This document shows positions 9,648 through 17,640 of a stretch of DNA of 64,000 nucleotides, piece after piece. Under the pieces are notes generated by a model. The model was given only the letters and a program-made list of their open reading frames with translations. It was not told where the DNA came from and did no database searches. This DNA is from Yersinia frederiksenii ATCC 33641 (GTDB lineage: Bacteria > Pseudomonadota > Gammaproteobacteria > Enterobacterales > Enterobacteriaceae). The position numbers and the translations under genes were made by a program. The stretch covers positions 3,459,886 to 3,523,885 of the forward strand of contig NZ_KN150731.1 in NCBI RefSeq assembly GCF_000754805.1, given 5' to 3'. Positions within the stretch are counted from its first letter, which is position 1. Each line of letters starts with the position of its first letter.

Positions 9648-9683
9648 AGTGCAGCACTTCTTTGGATGATAAAAGTGCCGCAC
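9648..9683. promoter_or_regulatory. Paired inverted-repeat operators upstream of the RHH gene
   Basis: AGTGC-A-GCACT at 9648-9658 is a perfect inverted repeat. AGTGCCGCAC at 9674-9683 repeats the motif 26 bp later, ending 14 bases before the ATG at 9698. A position this close to the start suggests an autoregulatory operator for the ribbon-helix-helix protein; the link is inferred. Confidence 0.5.
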
Positions 9684-9697
9684 CTTGAGAGGTGCTC

Positions 9698-10594
9698 ATG
9701 CCTAGCCACAACCGGATCACCGTTAATCTCCCATCCAGGTCACTCTACAGTGACCTGAAAAAACTAGCCCAAAAGACGGAGCTCACTCTTTCAGGACTTG
9801 TGCAGAAAATCGTTATCGCAAGTCTCAGGTCTGATGTAACGGACACTGTGTTTCTGGAGGGGTTACGCGTAGATACAAGCCCAGACGAAGTGGAGATACA
9901 GGAGCGGGATTTAACACGAATCCTTCATAGTACCGTGATGAGGGAGAGAGAAAACTACACATCAGACAAACGGGTTACGCTCAATGCCAGGTCACTGGTG
10001 CTGCGTGATTATCAATATGAACGCCTTACCGCGGAGTTTGAGAGAAATACTCAGGTTGAACTTTTAAACAGTAAAATTAGTAATGAATTAAAAAAAACAG
10101 TCCGAGATTCACTACGGGAGCATGTCACCAATATGGTCCCCTTAATCATAGGTCAGTTGGGTGGTGTGCCTGATATTCTTCATTTGTTCGTCAAAAAAGC
10201 ATTGGTTCAGTATTATTGTGATGACCATGACCAGTTACACTTCAACATTCGACCTGAGTTGCATGTGTTACCTCTCATCATTGACGATGCCATGAACAGC
10301 AGGCTGGACTTTCTTCAGATCAGATTTAAACAGTTCAAAGATGTGGCCGTAAATGGTTGGGATAAGAGCAAGTATGAGCGGCTTATTTTAATCGATAATG
10401 CATCTACTTCCCGCTCGGGAGGGTACTTCGTTGGTGTTTCCTTGTACAAACTGGATTACATGGCGGATGAGTATAAGGATTTTCATTGCATCTCTATAGA
10501 CAATGATACTGGACGGAAATCTGTAAACTGCATGGTGCACATTCATCACAGAGATGTGAAATTCAAAAGGATCTTAAAGCCTTTCGCTCCATAA
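9698..10594 (+). CDS. Ribbon-helix-helix domain protein of unknown function
   Basis: The 298-aa product starts with a CopG/Arc-like ribbon-helix-helix pattern. It has a strand NRITVNLPSRS, helix YSDLKKLAQKT and helix LTLSGLVQKIVIASL (residues about 5-45). The remaining 250 residues are unlike any family I recognise; they include a segment YERLILIDNASTSRSGGYF. ATG 9698 is preferred over GTG 9692 because AGAGG lies 5 bases upstream. Two inverted repeats just upstream look like operators. The gene precedes the YfjP-like GTPase gene by about 60 bases, on the same strand, and may be co-transcribed with it. It could be a regulator, or a DNA-anchoring effector with an N-terminal DNA-binding domain. 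Confidence 0.72.
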   Translation: MPSHNRITVNLPSRSLYSDLKKLAQKTELTLSGLVQKIVIASLRSDVTDTVFLEGLRVDTSPDEVEIQERDLTRILHSTVMRERENYTSDKRVTLNARSLVLRDYQYERLTAEFERNTQVELLNSKISNELKKTVRDSLREHVTNMVPLIIGQLGGVPDILHLFVKKALVQYYCDDHDQLHFNIRPELHVLPLIIDDAMNSRLDFLQIRFKQFKDVAVNGWDKSKYERLILIDNASTSRSGGYFVGVSLYKLDYMADEYKDFHCISIDNDTGRKSVNCMVHIHHRDVKFKRILKPFAP

Positions 10595-10655
10595 ATATTC
10601 AGACCGATATTACTTCTGTGATAACCAAATTAAATTTTTATCACAGGTGATATTG

Positions 10656-11537
10656 ATGAACAACGAACATCCGGCAAATAGGCCGCTGGCGAGGATACTC
10701 TCCCGTCTGCCAGCAAACACAGTACGTGAGATCCAGCATAATCTCAGTCGTGCCCTCTCTTATGAACCGACAATCGGACTGATGGGCAAAACCGGTGCAG
10801 GTAAATCCAGCCTGTGTAATACGCTTTTTACGTCTCCTCCTGCCAATGTGGATGCGGTGAAGGGGGGTACCCGTCTTGCTCAACAGTACAAAACCTCTGA
10901 CGGTCTGCATGCTCTCAACATTGTTGATTTCCCAGGGATCGGTGAAACACCCACGCTTGATAAGATGTATGCCCATTTGTACCAACACTGGTTGAATAGG
11001 CTGGACCTGATCGTCTGGGTGCTGAAAGCTGATGACCGCGCATGGAATGATGATATCCGATGTTACCGGCAGTTGGTTTCTCAGGGCGCATATCCCGCCC
11101 GCTTTCTGTTCGTTATCAACCAGGCCGATAAAATCGAGCCTTGCCGGGACTGGGATGCTGCAGCCCACCAACCTTCTCTGCGGCAGATGCAGAACCTGCA
11201 GGAGAAGGTGACTCAGGTGAATACCGTGTTTTCTCCCGTTCATCCTGTCTTGGCGGTTTCTGCCTCTGAAGGTTTCAATATCCCTCGGTGGGTCGAAACT
11301 CTAATCACCGTTTTACCCGACAAAGCCAGCAGTGCGGTTACCCGTCAGCTTGAGCCTGCGTATCGGACGGATAAGGTGACCACCACGGCACAGGAGGGCT
11401 TTAGCCGCGTTGTAGGTGACATCTTTGACGAAAGCGTGGAGGCCCTGCTGACGTCTCACACATTAAGAAAGTGGTTAAAACAAGTGCGCTCTCGACTGAT
11501 CTCTCTGGCCAAATTGCTCTGGCATCGCTTCTTTTAA
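10656..11537 (+). CDS. YfjP/YeeP-like island GTPase
   Basis: This Era-like P-loop GTPase (293 aa) is of the YfjP/YeeP/YkfA group carried by CP4-type islands. G1 GKTGAGKSS lies near residues 45-53, G3 is VDFPG, G4 NQADK and G5 VSAS. The C-terminal tail is basic and amphipathic (LRKWLKQVRSRL), which could contact membrane or RNA. ATG 10656 is chosen over GTG 10647 because of AGGTGA at the right distance. The cellular role of this family is not established. It usually lies upstream of yfjX/radC/cbeA/cbtA-type genes, as here. An A+T-rich region with 13-bp iterons follows it. Confidence 0.85.
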   Translation: MNNEHPANRPLARILSRLPANTVREIQHNLSRALSYEPTIGLMGKTGAGKSSLCNTLFTSPPANVDAVKGGTRLAQQYKTSDGLHALNIVDFPGIGETPTLDKMYAHLYQHWLNRLDLIVWVLKADDRAWNDDIRCYRQLVSQGAYPARFLFVINQADKIEPCRDWDAAAHQPSLRQMQNLQEKVTQVNTVFSPVHPVLAVSASEGFNIPRWVETLITVLPDKASSAVTRQLEPAYRTDKVTTTAQEGFSRVVGDIFDESVEALLTSHTLRKWLKQVRSRLISLAKLLWHRFF

Positions 11538-11624
11538 CCTATGCCGAGAAAGAGGCCATGCGTTCGATCTGTTTCGCCGATCGAATATAGATTTATTATA
11601 GTTTTTGGCTATTAATTTGATATT

Positions 11625-11663
11625 AACGATCGTTTTTAACGATAGATTTCAACGATCGGTTTC
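11625..11663 (+). repeat. Three 13-bp iteron-like direct repeats
   Basis: The motif AACGAT recurs at 11625, 11638 and 11651, exactly 13 bp apart, each followed by a T-rich half. A fourth copy lies at 11682. The region is A+T-rich and sits between the GTPase gene and the next gene at 11785. It could be a regulator-binding array or a replication iteron set. Confidence 0.6.
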
Positions 11664-11784
11664 GGTTTATTGATCTTCACTAACGATTATCCCTCCTCTT
11701 TACATCCCGATACGATCCCCTCGCTGGGGAGGTCGTTCAATCCCAACATTTTCTAATTAATTATTAATAAAGGACTATTTCACT

Positions 11785-12339
11785 ATGTTGAAACCTTATC
11801 CGTTTCTTAAGCAAGACACCTACGCCTGGTGCTTATCCATTGGCCTTCCGGTTATCTGGGGTCTCTCCGCTATCTTCCTCCCACAGAAGGTAGCACTTGG
11901 CCTTTATATGCTTTGCTCCCTGGTCTGGGTGCTACTCGACCGACTGAACCTGATGAAACAGGAGATAACGGCCCCTTCACTGATGTGGTTCCTGCTGCCG
12001 ATGGTTTATCTGCGTCAACGTGACGAGCGTCAGGGGAAGCCCTGGCGCTTGTTACAGGTATGGCTGATTTGCACCGTGTTATCAGCCGTGGCCGGTAATC
12101 ATTTTAAAACGCAATCAGGTACCGAGCAGTTGGCGCAGAGTGCTTGCCCGGTGGTCACTAAAATCCTGCAGCGTCAGGGCATAGAGGAGCACTGTATCCG
12201 TATCACAGGCATCAGGGAGGAGGTGGCGGAGCGCTTTTATCAGGCTCAGGCTTTGCTGAATACCGGATCAAAAGAACCGCTGACGATAGAAGTACGCTCA
12301 GGCGGGAATATTTACGTCACGCTCACGGATTTGGAATAA
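11785..12339 (+). CDS. Island inner-membrane protein, unknown function
   Basis: The 184-aa product has three predicted membrane segments: WCLSIGLPVIWGLSAIFL, VALGLYMLCSLVWVLLD and LMWFLLPMVYLRQR. A fourth weak one is at VWLICTVLSAVAG. A soluble C-terminal domain of about 80 residues follows, with two cysteines (ACPVV and EHCIR) and an ending in YVTLTDLE. If the N-terminus is cytoplasmic, the tail may face the periplasm. The ATG at 11785 follows an AAAGGA ribosome-binding site. The next gene begins 27 bases after the stop and encodes an exported protein, so the two probably work together at the envelope. I do not recognise the family. Confidence 0.72.
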   Translation: MLKPYPFLKQDTYAWCLSIGLPVIWGLSAIFLPQKVALGLYMLCSLVWVLLDRLNLMKQEITAPSLMWFLLPMVYLRQRDERQGKPWRLLQVWLICTVLSAVAGNHFKTQSGTEQLAQSACPVVTKILQRQGIEEHCIRITGIREEVAERFYQAQALLNTGSKEPLTIEVRSGGNIYVTLTDLE

Positions 12340-12366
12340 GTGATTTTTATCAAGGAGATGATGAAC

Positions 12367-12987
12367 ATGAATAAAGTGATAATGATGTTTACCCTGTTGG
12401 TCAGCGCTCTGTTGAGCCAGGCCGGATATGCAGCGGCGTATGACCCTAAACCTGTGGAATACCAGAATGTGGTGGCTGACAACGTACAGGTTGAGCATGA
12501 CCGTATTATGGCGGGCGTTGATGAATTTATCATCACGGGGAAGAAGGGGAAAATCACTGAGAAATTCCGGCTCACCTGCAACGCCGATGAAGCACGTCTG
12601 GGCATCCTGTATTACCTGAAAGATATCTATGGCGATAAGGCTGAGGGGGCAATGGGAATGACTCTGCAGTATTACCCGGCAGGGGCTCATCAAATGAACA
12701 TCAGTATCGATCATCCCGATACGCTGATGGACAGCCTGCTGACAGCCAATTTGGCACAGGCTGTTTCAAAAATGCTGGATCACAAGACTGGAACTTTTGT
12801 TTTTCACTTCTACCATAATGACAGCAGCTTCGATCATGTCCCTTTGGCGTACAGCTTCCAATACCCTGCGAAATTGCTGGCCCCAGTTCTTGGGAAGGCA
12901 TTGGTTGATGCTAAGGCTACATCATGCGACATCAAATCAGGCAATAGTCAGTTATCACCACTCAAGCGCCTTGTTGATCACCAATAG
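12367..12987 (+). CDS. Exported island protein, unknown function
   Basis: This 206-aa protein has a clear Sec signal peptide (MNKVIMMFTLLVSALLSQAG, cleavage near AAA-YD). The mature domain contains FRLTCNADEARLG and FHFYHNDSSFDHV and two cysteines that could form a disulfide. ATG 12367 is preferred because AAGGAG at 12352-12357 is 9 bases upstream; the closer ATGs at 12358 and 12361 are too near that site. It is likely co-transcribed with the preceding membrane-protein gene and ends before a strong terminator at 13025. The family is not recognised. A role in surface modification or exclusion is only a guess. Confidence 0.72.
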   Translation: MNKVIMMFTLLVSALLSQAGYAAAYDPKPVEYQNVVADNVQVEHDRIMAGVDEFIITGKKGKITEKFRLTCNADEARLGILYYLKDIYGDKAEGAMGMTLQYYPAGAHQMNISIDHPDTLMDSLLTANLAQAVSKMLDHKTGTFVFHFYHNDSSFDHVPLAYSFQYPAKLLAPVLGKALVDAKATSCDIKSGNSQLSPLKRLVDHQ

Positions 12988-13024
12988 CTAATTGAATAAC
13001 GCCATCATTCTGCTACTCACTTCG

Positions 13025-13055
13025 AGCCCTGTCGCTGATCGCGATGGGGCTTTTT
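13025..13055 (+). terminator. Rho-independent terminator
   Basis: AGCCC (13025) pairs with GGGCT (13047-13051), the stem is extended by TCGC/GCGA, and five T follow directly. It closes the membrane-protein/exported-protein operon and separates it from the radC/cbeA/cbtA group. Confidence 0.85.
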
Positions 13056-13169
13056 GTATTAAGGAGCCGAGATGACCTATTTCAAGCAGTTTCCTGCGCT
13101 ACTGCTCAATGAGCCCTGAATACAGCGCCATCATGCATATGAACGACTGAAAACAACGGGAAAAACTTC

Positions 13170-13649
13170 ATGAACTTAACCTTATCCCCGGTGGTCACTG
13201 AACTGCCATTAAGTACGCAGCGTACTGTCAAACGAGCTCTGTTCTTGCTGGAAACACATCTGCGTGAACCGGGGACCTCATTCACTTCACTCGGTACCGT
13301 CAGCGATTGGCTGCGATTGCGAATGGCTAGACTGGAGCGTGAAGTGTTTATGGTGCTCTGGCTCGACAATCAACACAGGCTGTTGGCCCACGAAACGTTG
13401 TTCACCGGCAGTATCAACAGTACCGAGGTCCACCCCCGCGAAATCGTGAAAGCGGCACTGCAACACAATGCTGCTGCGGTACTTCTGGCGCATTGCCATC
13501 CCTCCGGCCACGCTGAGCCCAGTGTCGCTGACCGGCAAATTACCGGCAAGATTAAAGACGCACTGGCACTGGTTGAGGTCAGGATGCTGGATCACTGTAT
13601 TGTCGGTGGCATGACGGTGTATTCGTTTGCTGAACACGGCTTGTTATAG
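13170..13649 (+). CDS. RadC-like JAMM domain protein (YfjY/YeeS type)
   Basis: This 159-aa RadC-like protein is of the short island type. The metal-binding JAMM/MPN+ signature is present as LLAHCHPSGHAEPSVAD (H-x-H-P-S-G followed by a conserved Asp), and the conserved Glu-bearing region is GSINSTEVHPREIV. Such genes sit directly upstream of cbeA-cbtA in CP4-6, CP4-44 and CP4-57, the order seen here. Despite the name, the family is not needed for DNA repair, and its function on islands is unknown. The stop lies 10 bases before the CbeA start, which suggests co-translation. Confidence 0.92.
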   Translation: MNLTLSPVVTELPLSTQRTVKRALFLLETHLREPGTSFTSLGTVSDWLRLRMARLEREVFMVLWLDNQHRLLAHETLFTGSINSTEVHPREIVKAALQHNAAAVLLAHCHPSGHAEPSVADRQITGKIKDALALVEVRMLDHCIVGGMTVYSFAEHGLL

Positions 13650-13659
13650 GGGCAATACG

Positions 13660-13995
13660 ATGCCATCAATCACTACCCCAGCCTGGGGACTTAAACGCAA
13701 CGTCACTCCGCAGTTGGGTGCCCGTCTGGTACAGGAAGGCGACCAGCTGCATTTTCTGGCCGACCGTGCCGATATCAGCGGGAAATTCAGTGACGCGCAG
13801 GTACGTGATTTAAATAACGCCTTCCCGCAGTTTATCAACCACCTGGAACTGATGCTGCTCTCCGGTGAACTCAATCCACGTTATCAACACTGCGTCACGC
13901 TCTACCACAAGGGACTAACCTGTGAAGCCGATAGTCTGGGTTCACACGGTTATGTGTATCTCGCCATTTATCCTACACCCCAATCAACAGCATAA
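13660..13995 (+). CDS. cbeA: CbeA/YeeU-family antitoxin
   Basis: This is the antitoxin of the type IV CbtA/CbeA system (YeeU/YfjZ/YafW family). It counteracts CbtA by stabilising MreB and FtsZ filaments rather than by binding the toxin. At 111 aa it has the family length. Family sequences [19 protein letters not shown] at the start and [19 protein letters not shown] near the end are well conserved. The start at 13660 is set by AGGGG about 8 bases upstream and by the family N-terminus; an upstream in-frame ATG overlaps the RadC-like gene. It lies between the RadC-like gene and cbtA. Confidence 0.93.
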   Translation: MPSITTPAWGLKRNVTPQLGARLVQEGDQLHFLADRADISGKFSDAQVRDLNNAFPQFINHLELMLLSGELNPRYQHCVTLYHKGLTCEADSLGSHGYVYLAIYPTPQSTA

Positions 13996-14057
13996 ATCTT
14001 CGCCTTTTATACCTATCGATTTCCTCCTTTCAGCTAGCTAACTACGAGATAACCAAC

Positions 14058-14426
14058 ATGCAGACCTTACCTATCACCCTGAAACGGGCGGCCTACGCTT
14101 GCCCATCACCCGTTGTTGTCTGGCAATCCATGCTCACGTATCTGTTAGAGCAGCATTACGGCCTGGTGCTGAGTGACACCGAGTTCAGTGATGACGCCGT
14201 TATCCACGAACATATTGATGCCGGTATCTCTCTGGCTGATGCGTTAAATTTTACGGTGGAAAAGTTCGACCTGGTTCGCATCGATCGCCGGGGATTCTCC
14301 TGCCAGGAACAATCTCCTTTCATCACGGCTATCGATATTCTCCGTGCCCGTCGAGCCACTGGCCTGATGGCCCGTATGGGTTACCAGACTATCACCTCAG
14401 TTATCCGGGGCGAAAAGCAGACATGA
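14058..14426 (+). CDS. cbtA: CbtA/YeeV-family cytoskeleton-targeting toxin
   Basis: This is the toxin partner of CbeA; family members inhibit polymerisation of MreB and FtsZ and so block elongation and division. The 122-aa product matches YeeV/YpjF/Ykf[21 protein letters not shown], then [19 protein letters not shown], and a C-terminal [19 protein letters not shown]. No lesion is visible, so it should be active. It is separated from the antitoxin gene by 62 bases. A perfect hairpin lies 80 bases downstream, before the DUF4942 gene. Confidence 0.93.
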   Translation: MQTLPITLKRAAYACPSPVVVWQSMLTYLLEQHYGLVLSDTEFSDDAVIHEHIDAGISLADALNFTVEKFDLVRIDRRGFSCQEQSPFITAIDILRARRATGLMARMGYQTITSVIRGEKQT

Positions 14427-14509
14427 GCCTGTCCGGATTACTGCTGGCATGCTGATTACCGGCGTCCAGTGCAGTACAGCCCACAATGTTTTTAACACTA
14501 TCACTACCA

Positions 14510-14537
14510 AACACCCGCCCTTAAACCGGCGGGTGTT
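14510..14537 (+). other. Perfect 10-bp hairpin between cbtA and DUF4942 gene
   Basis: AACACCCGCC (14510-14519) and GGCGGGTGTT (14528-14537) form a perfect stem with an 8-nt loop, ending 20 bases before the next start codon. There is no T-tract, so it is more likely an RNA-stability, processing or attenuation element than a simple terminator. Confidence 0.6.
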
Positions 14538-14557
14538 GGCGTTTATGGAGAAAGAAT

Positions 14558-15388
14558 ATGCAGACTGAACCCGAAGTTTTAACTGACCGTACAGAGGTGA
14601 TTTGTTCCACCAGCATCGAACGCGTTGTGTCTGGACGTAATGCAGCTCTGGCGCAGATTACAGCCCTAATACACCAGTTGGATGAGATATCGGCGCTGAC
14701 CAACAGCATCGGAGGGGGAACGGCAAAAGACTGGGCCATGCGTCAGGGGCACGGTTACGACTCCTGGCTGACGGACAAAGTTGATACGGGCATTCAGGCC
14801 ATTACTCGTAACATTGATCGCAGTGTCTGGCGTGACCTGATGCTGAAATCCGGGATGATTTCTCTTATGGATGCGCAGGCCCGTGATGAGTGGCATAAGA
14901 ATCTGGAAGAGGGGGATCTGCCCGAAATCAGCGAGGAAAACATTTTGGCCACCTTTGAGCATTTGCACTACAGCAAGAGGGAAGTGTTCGAGCGTGGGGT
15001 GGTCAACGTATTCAAGGGACTCTCATGGGATTACAAAACTAACAGCCCATGCAGCTTTGGTAAGAAGATCATTCTCAACAACCTGGTCACCCACAATCGC
15101 TGGGGCTTTAGCCTGAACTGGGGCTGGCGTCGTGACCAATTGGCAGATCTGGAACGAATGCTCTTCCTGCTGGATGGCAAACCCATTCCTGACAATCGCG
15201 GTGATGTCACGACCCGGCTAATGGAACATATTCGCGATCATCCGGGTAGGCAGTTGTATGAAGATGGTTTCTTCAACATTCGTTACTTTCAGAAGGGAAC
15301 CGCGCATCTGACATTCAAGCGTCCAGAGCTCATAGAAAAGATGAACGACATCATCGCAAAGCACTATCCAGGAATGTTGGGGAAATAG
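14558..15388 (+). CDS. DUF4942 domain protein
   Basis: This 276-aa protein is of the DUF4942 family, regularly found directly after cbtA-type toxin genes on enterobacterial islands. The N-terminal half is helical. The conserved part includes SKREVFERGVVNVFKGLSW, a loop with CSFGKKIIL, and the C-terminal GFFNIRYFQKGTAHLTFKR. That last segment is shared with DNA-methylase-like proteins, whose C-terminal part is often annotated as DUF4942. No methyltransferase motifs (FxGxG or NPPY) are present here, so it is not an enzyme of that kind on its own. The start at 14558 has GGAGA upstream. The molecular role is unknown. Confidence 0.85.
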   Translation: MQTEPEVLTDRTEVICSTSIERVVSGRNAALAQITALIHQLDEISALTNSIGGGTAKDWAMRQGHGYDSWLTDKVDTGIQAITRNIDRSVWRDLMLKSGMISLMDAQARDEWHKNLEEGDLPEISEENILATFEHLHYSKREVFERGVVNVFKGLSWDYKTNSPCSFGKKIILNNLVTHNRWGFSLNWGWRRDQLADLERMLFLLDGKPIPDNRGDVTTRLMEHIRDHPGRQLYEDGFFNIRYFQKGTAHLTFKRPELIEKMNDIIAKHYPGMLGK

Positions 15389-15576
15389 TTACTGTGAGTT
15401 TTGGTGCCTTCGGATAGTGCAGTGAGCTACCAGGGAAGTAACTCACTGAATATGTTCTTAATCGCACTTAACTGAATTTTCCGCTGCCTCCCCTGAACAG
15501 GCAGTGACGAACTTCAGATTAATTCGATAAGATGCGAGTATCCCAATTTTAAATTACCCTACACACGGAGTATGTG

Positions 15577-17640
15577 ATGGTTCAGGATTCGTCGGCATTG
15601 GCCCCTTTCTTTCGTTCTCATATCGCAAAAAACAATCAATACAACCCAAACTGGGGCAAGCACTATCGCCAACTTGTAGAACAGATCCAAGCTGAAAAGC
15701 CCAACTTCTCTGCTGAGACGATTCGGCAGATTTGGTACGAACGTAGTAATGGCATTTCCAGCCTCAGACAGGGTGGCATGTCCCAGTTAGAATTTGAAAT
15801 GGCGCAAAAACATCTGCTCGCTCTAACCCATCAGATGGCAGAGGAGTGTACGCAGGAGAACTATGACCGGGTGATTAAGGGTCTTGTTAAACTTAAAACA
15901 GATGGGATATTAAACAAAGTGTATTGGGCTCTTTGCCATCGTGCTTTTGCCGCGCTCTACCCGTCGAAAATTACCAACGTCGTGAATGTCAGCAACTTTT
16001 TCACCAGTTACAACTATTGCAATAACCATTTTCAACTTGGCCTTTCTGAGGATCAGGAGTGGTTCGCCCGCAACCTTGATCTCAAGAAAGCGTTGCACCG
16101 AGCATTGGGCGATGATGTCGATCCTATCGAACTGAATATGTCGCTCTGGCATCTCTACACGCAGGTGATTCAGAAGAAGAATGATATTGGGTTAATCGGT
16201 AGTGAGACTGCCTTGCCGGAGGACGGGCAAGACGAGGAGCTTACCACTCCGCAACTGCCAAAAAATACTATCCTCTACGGACCTCCAGGTACCGGTAAAA
16301 CTTACCGTACCATCGAGCTAGCCGTACGCGCTTGCGAACCAGCAGCCTACTCGCTGCAGGAAGGCAAAGAGGAGAACGAAAAACGCCGTGAGCTGAAAAA
16401 GATTTATGACCGCCTGATTGCTGAAAAGCGGGTGCGCTTTATCACCTTCCATCAGAGTTTTGGCTATGAAGAGTTTATCGAAGGGCTAAGAGCAGAGACC
16501 ACCGATGATGGTAATGTACGCTACGAAATCAAAGCGGGCATTTTTAAGCAAATTTGTGAAGATGCTGCTTTTGGTCACGCCGGTGTTCAGCAGAAGCTTG
16601 ACGAGGCGCTTGCCCGCCTACAAGAACGTTTATCTGAAAGTGGAAGCATTACCCTTGAAACGCTGCAGGGCAAAGCCTTCCAACTGGCTTACAAGAGCCA
16701 GACCACCTTTGGTATCTTCCCGTCGCAATCGAAAAAAGAGGATTTAGGGCAGGGTTACAATGCTTACCTCAAGAATATCAGTCTGGTTTACCAAAACCCT
16801 CAGGCAAAGGTACACAATCCTTCATATGTACGTAGTATCCTTAATTACCTCATTAAACAGGAAGGTTTGCCTTCCAACCCACAGGAATCTGTATCTGAAA
16901 AACGGCAAAACTACGTTCTGATTATTGACGAGATTAACCGTGGCAACATCTCCAAAATCTTCGGCGAACTGATCACCCTGATAGAAACCTCTAAACGTGC
17001 CGGGGAACCGGAGGCGCTTAGCGTGATGCTGCCTTACTCTTCCAGCTCGTTCAGCGTACCGAATAATCTCTATTTAATCGGCACCATGAACACTGCTGAC
17101 CGTTCGCTCACCGCACTGGATACCGCCCTGCGTCGCCGATTCGAGTTTGAAGCGATGCTGCCGGATATCACGGTTCTGAAAGAAACTGTTGTCAAAGGTA
17201 TTGATCTGCCACGTCTACTGCAGACCTTGAATGACCGCATTGAGGTGCTGTACGACAGAGAACATACACTGGGCCATGCCTTTTTCATCCCAGTAGTTCA
17301 GGTAAAAGAGGACGAAGACCTGGCATTTGAAAGGCTCAAGCGGATCATGCGAAACAAGGTGCTGCCTCTGTTGGAGGAGTACTTCTACAACGACTGGCAA
17401 AAAATTCGTATGGTGTTGGGCGACAATCAGAAAAGCGGAAACCCGCAACTACAGTTCGTGTGCGAGGTGAAAGACCAGAAACAGTTTGCCGATCTTTTTG
17501 GCAATAACGGAACTGAAGATCTGCATGATATCGGTGCCAGTTTCCATCTGGCCCCTGAGGACGACAAGGTTTGGGATAATCCGCTCGCCTGGCAACAAAT
17601 TTATGCGCCACATAAAGGTAACCCGGTGAGTGGGGAATGA
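15577..17640 (+). CDS. mcrB: McrB GTPase subunit of methyl-directed restriction
   Basis: McrB is the AAA+ GTPase motor of the type IV restriction system, which with McrC cuts DNA carrying modified cytosines. In this 687-aa protein the AAA+ domain spans roughly residues 225-660. Walker A is YGPPGTGKT (near residue 240), Walker B is VLIIDEINRGN (near 450) and the McrB-specific motif is IGTMNTADRS (near 504), followed by the DTALRRRF arginine-finger region. The first 230 residues (with IWYERSNGISSLRQGG and ALYPSKITNVVN) do not look like the E. coli McrB DNA-binding domain, so recognition may differ. The start is taken at ATG 15577, with GGAG 6 bases upstream. The stop overlaps mcrC (ATGA). Confidence 0.93.
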   Translation: MVQDSSALAPFFRSHIAKNNQYNPNWGKHYRQLVEQIQAEKPNFSAETIRQIWYERSNGISSLRQGGMSQLEFEMAQKHLLALTHQMAEECTQENYDRVIKGLVKLKTDGILNKVYWALCHRAFAALYPSKITNVVNVSNFFTSYNYCNNHFQLGLSEDQEWFARNLDLKKALHRALGDDVDPIELNMSLWHLYTQVIQKKNDIGLIGSETALPEDGQDEELTTPQLPKNTILYGPPGTGKTYRTIELAVRACEPAAYSLQEGKEENEKRRELKKIYDRLIAEKRVRFITFHQSFGYEEFIEGLRAETTDDGNVRYEIKAGIFKQICEDAAFGHAGVQQKLDEALARLQERLSESGSITLETLQGKAFQLAYKSQTTFGIFPSQSKKEDLGQGYNAYLKNISLVYQNPQAKVHNPSYVRSILNYLIKQEGLPSNPQESVSEKRQNYVLIIDEINRGNISKIFGELITLIETSKRAGEPEALSVMLPYSSSSFSVPNNLYLIGTMNTADRSLTALDTALRRRFEFEAMLPDITVLKETVVKGIDLPRLLQTLNDRIEVLYDREHTLGHAFFIPVVQVKEDEDLAFERLKRIMRNKVLPLLEEYFYNDWQKIRMVLGDNQKSGNPQLQFVCEVKDQKQFADLFGNNGTEDLHDIGASFHLAPEDDKVWDNPLAWQQIYAPHKGNPVSGE

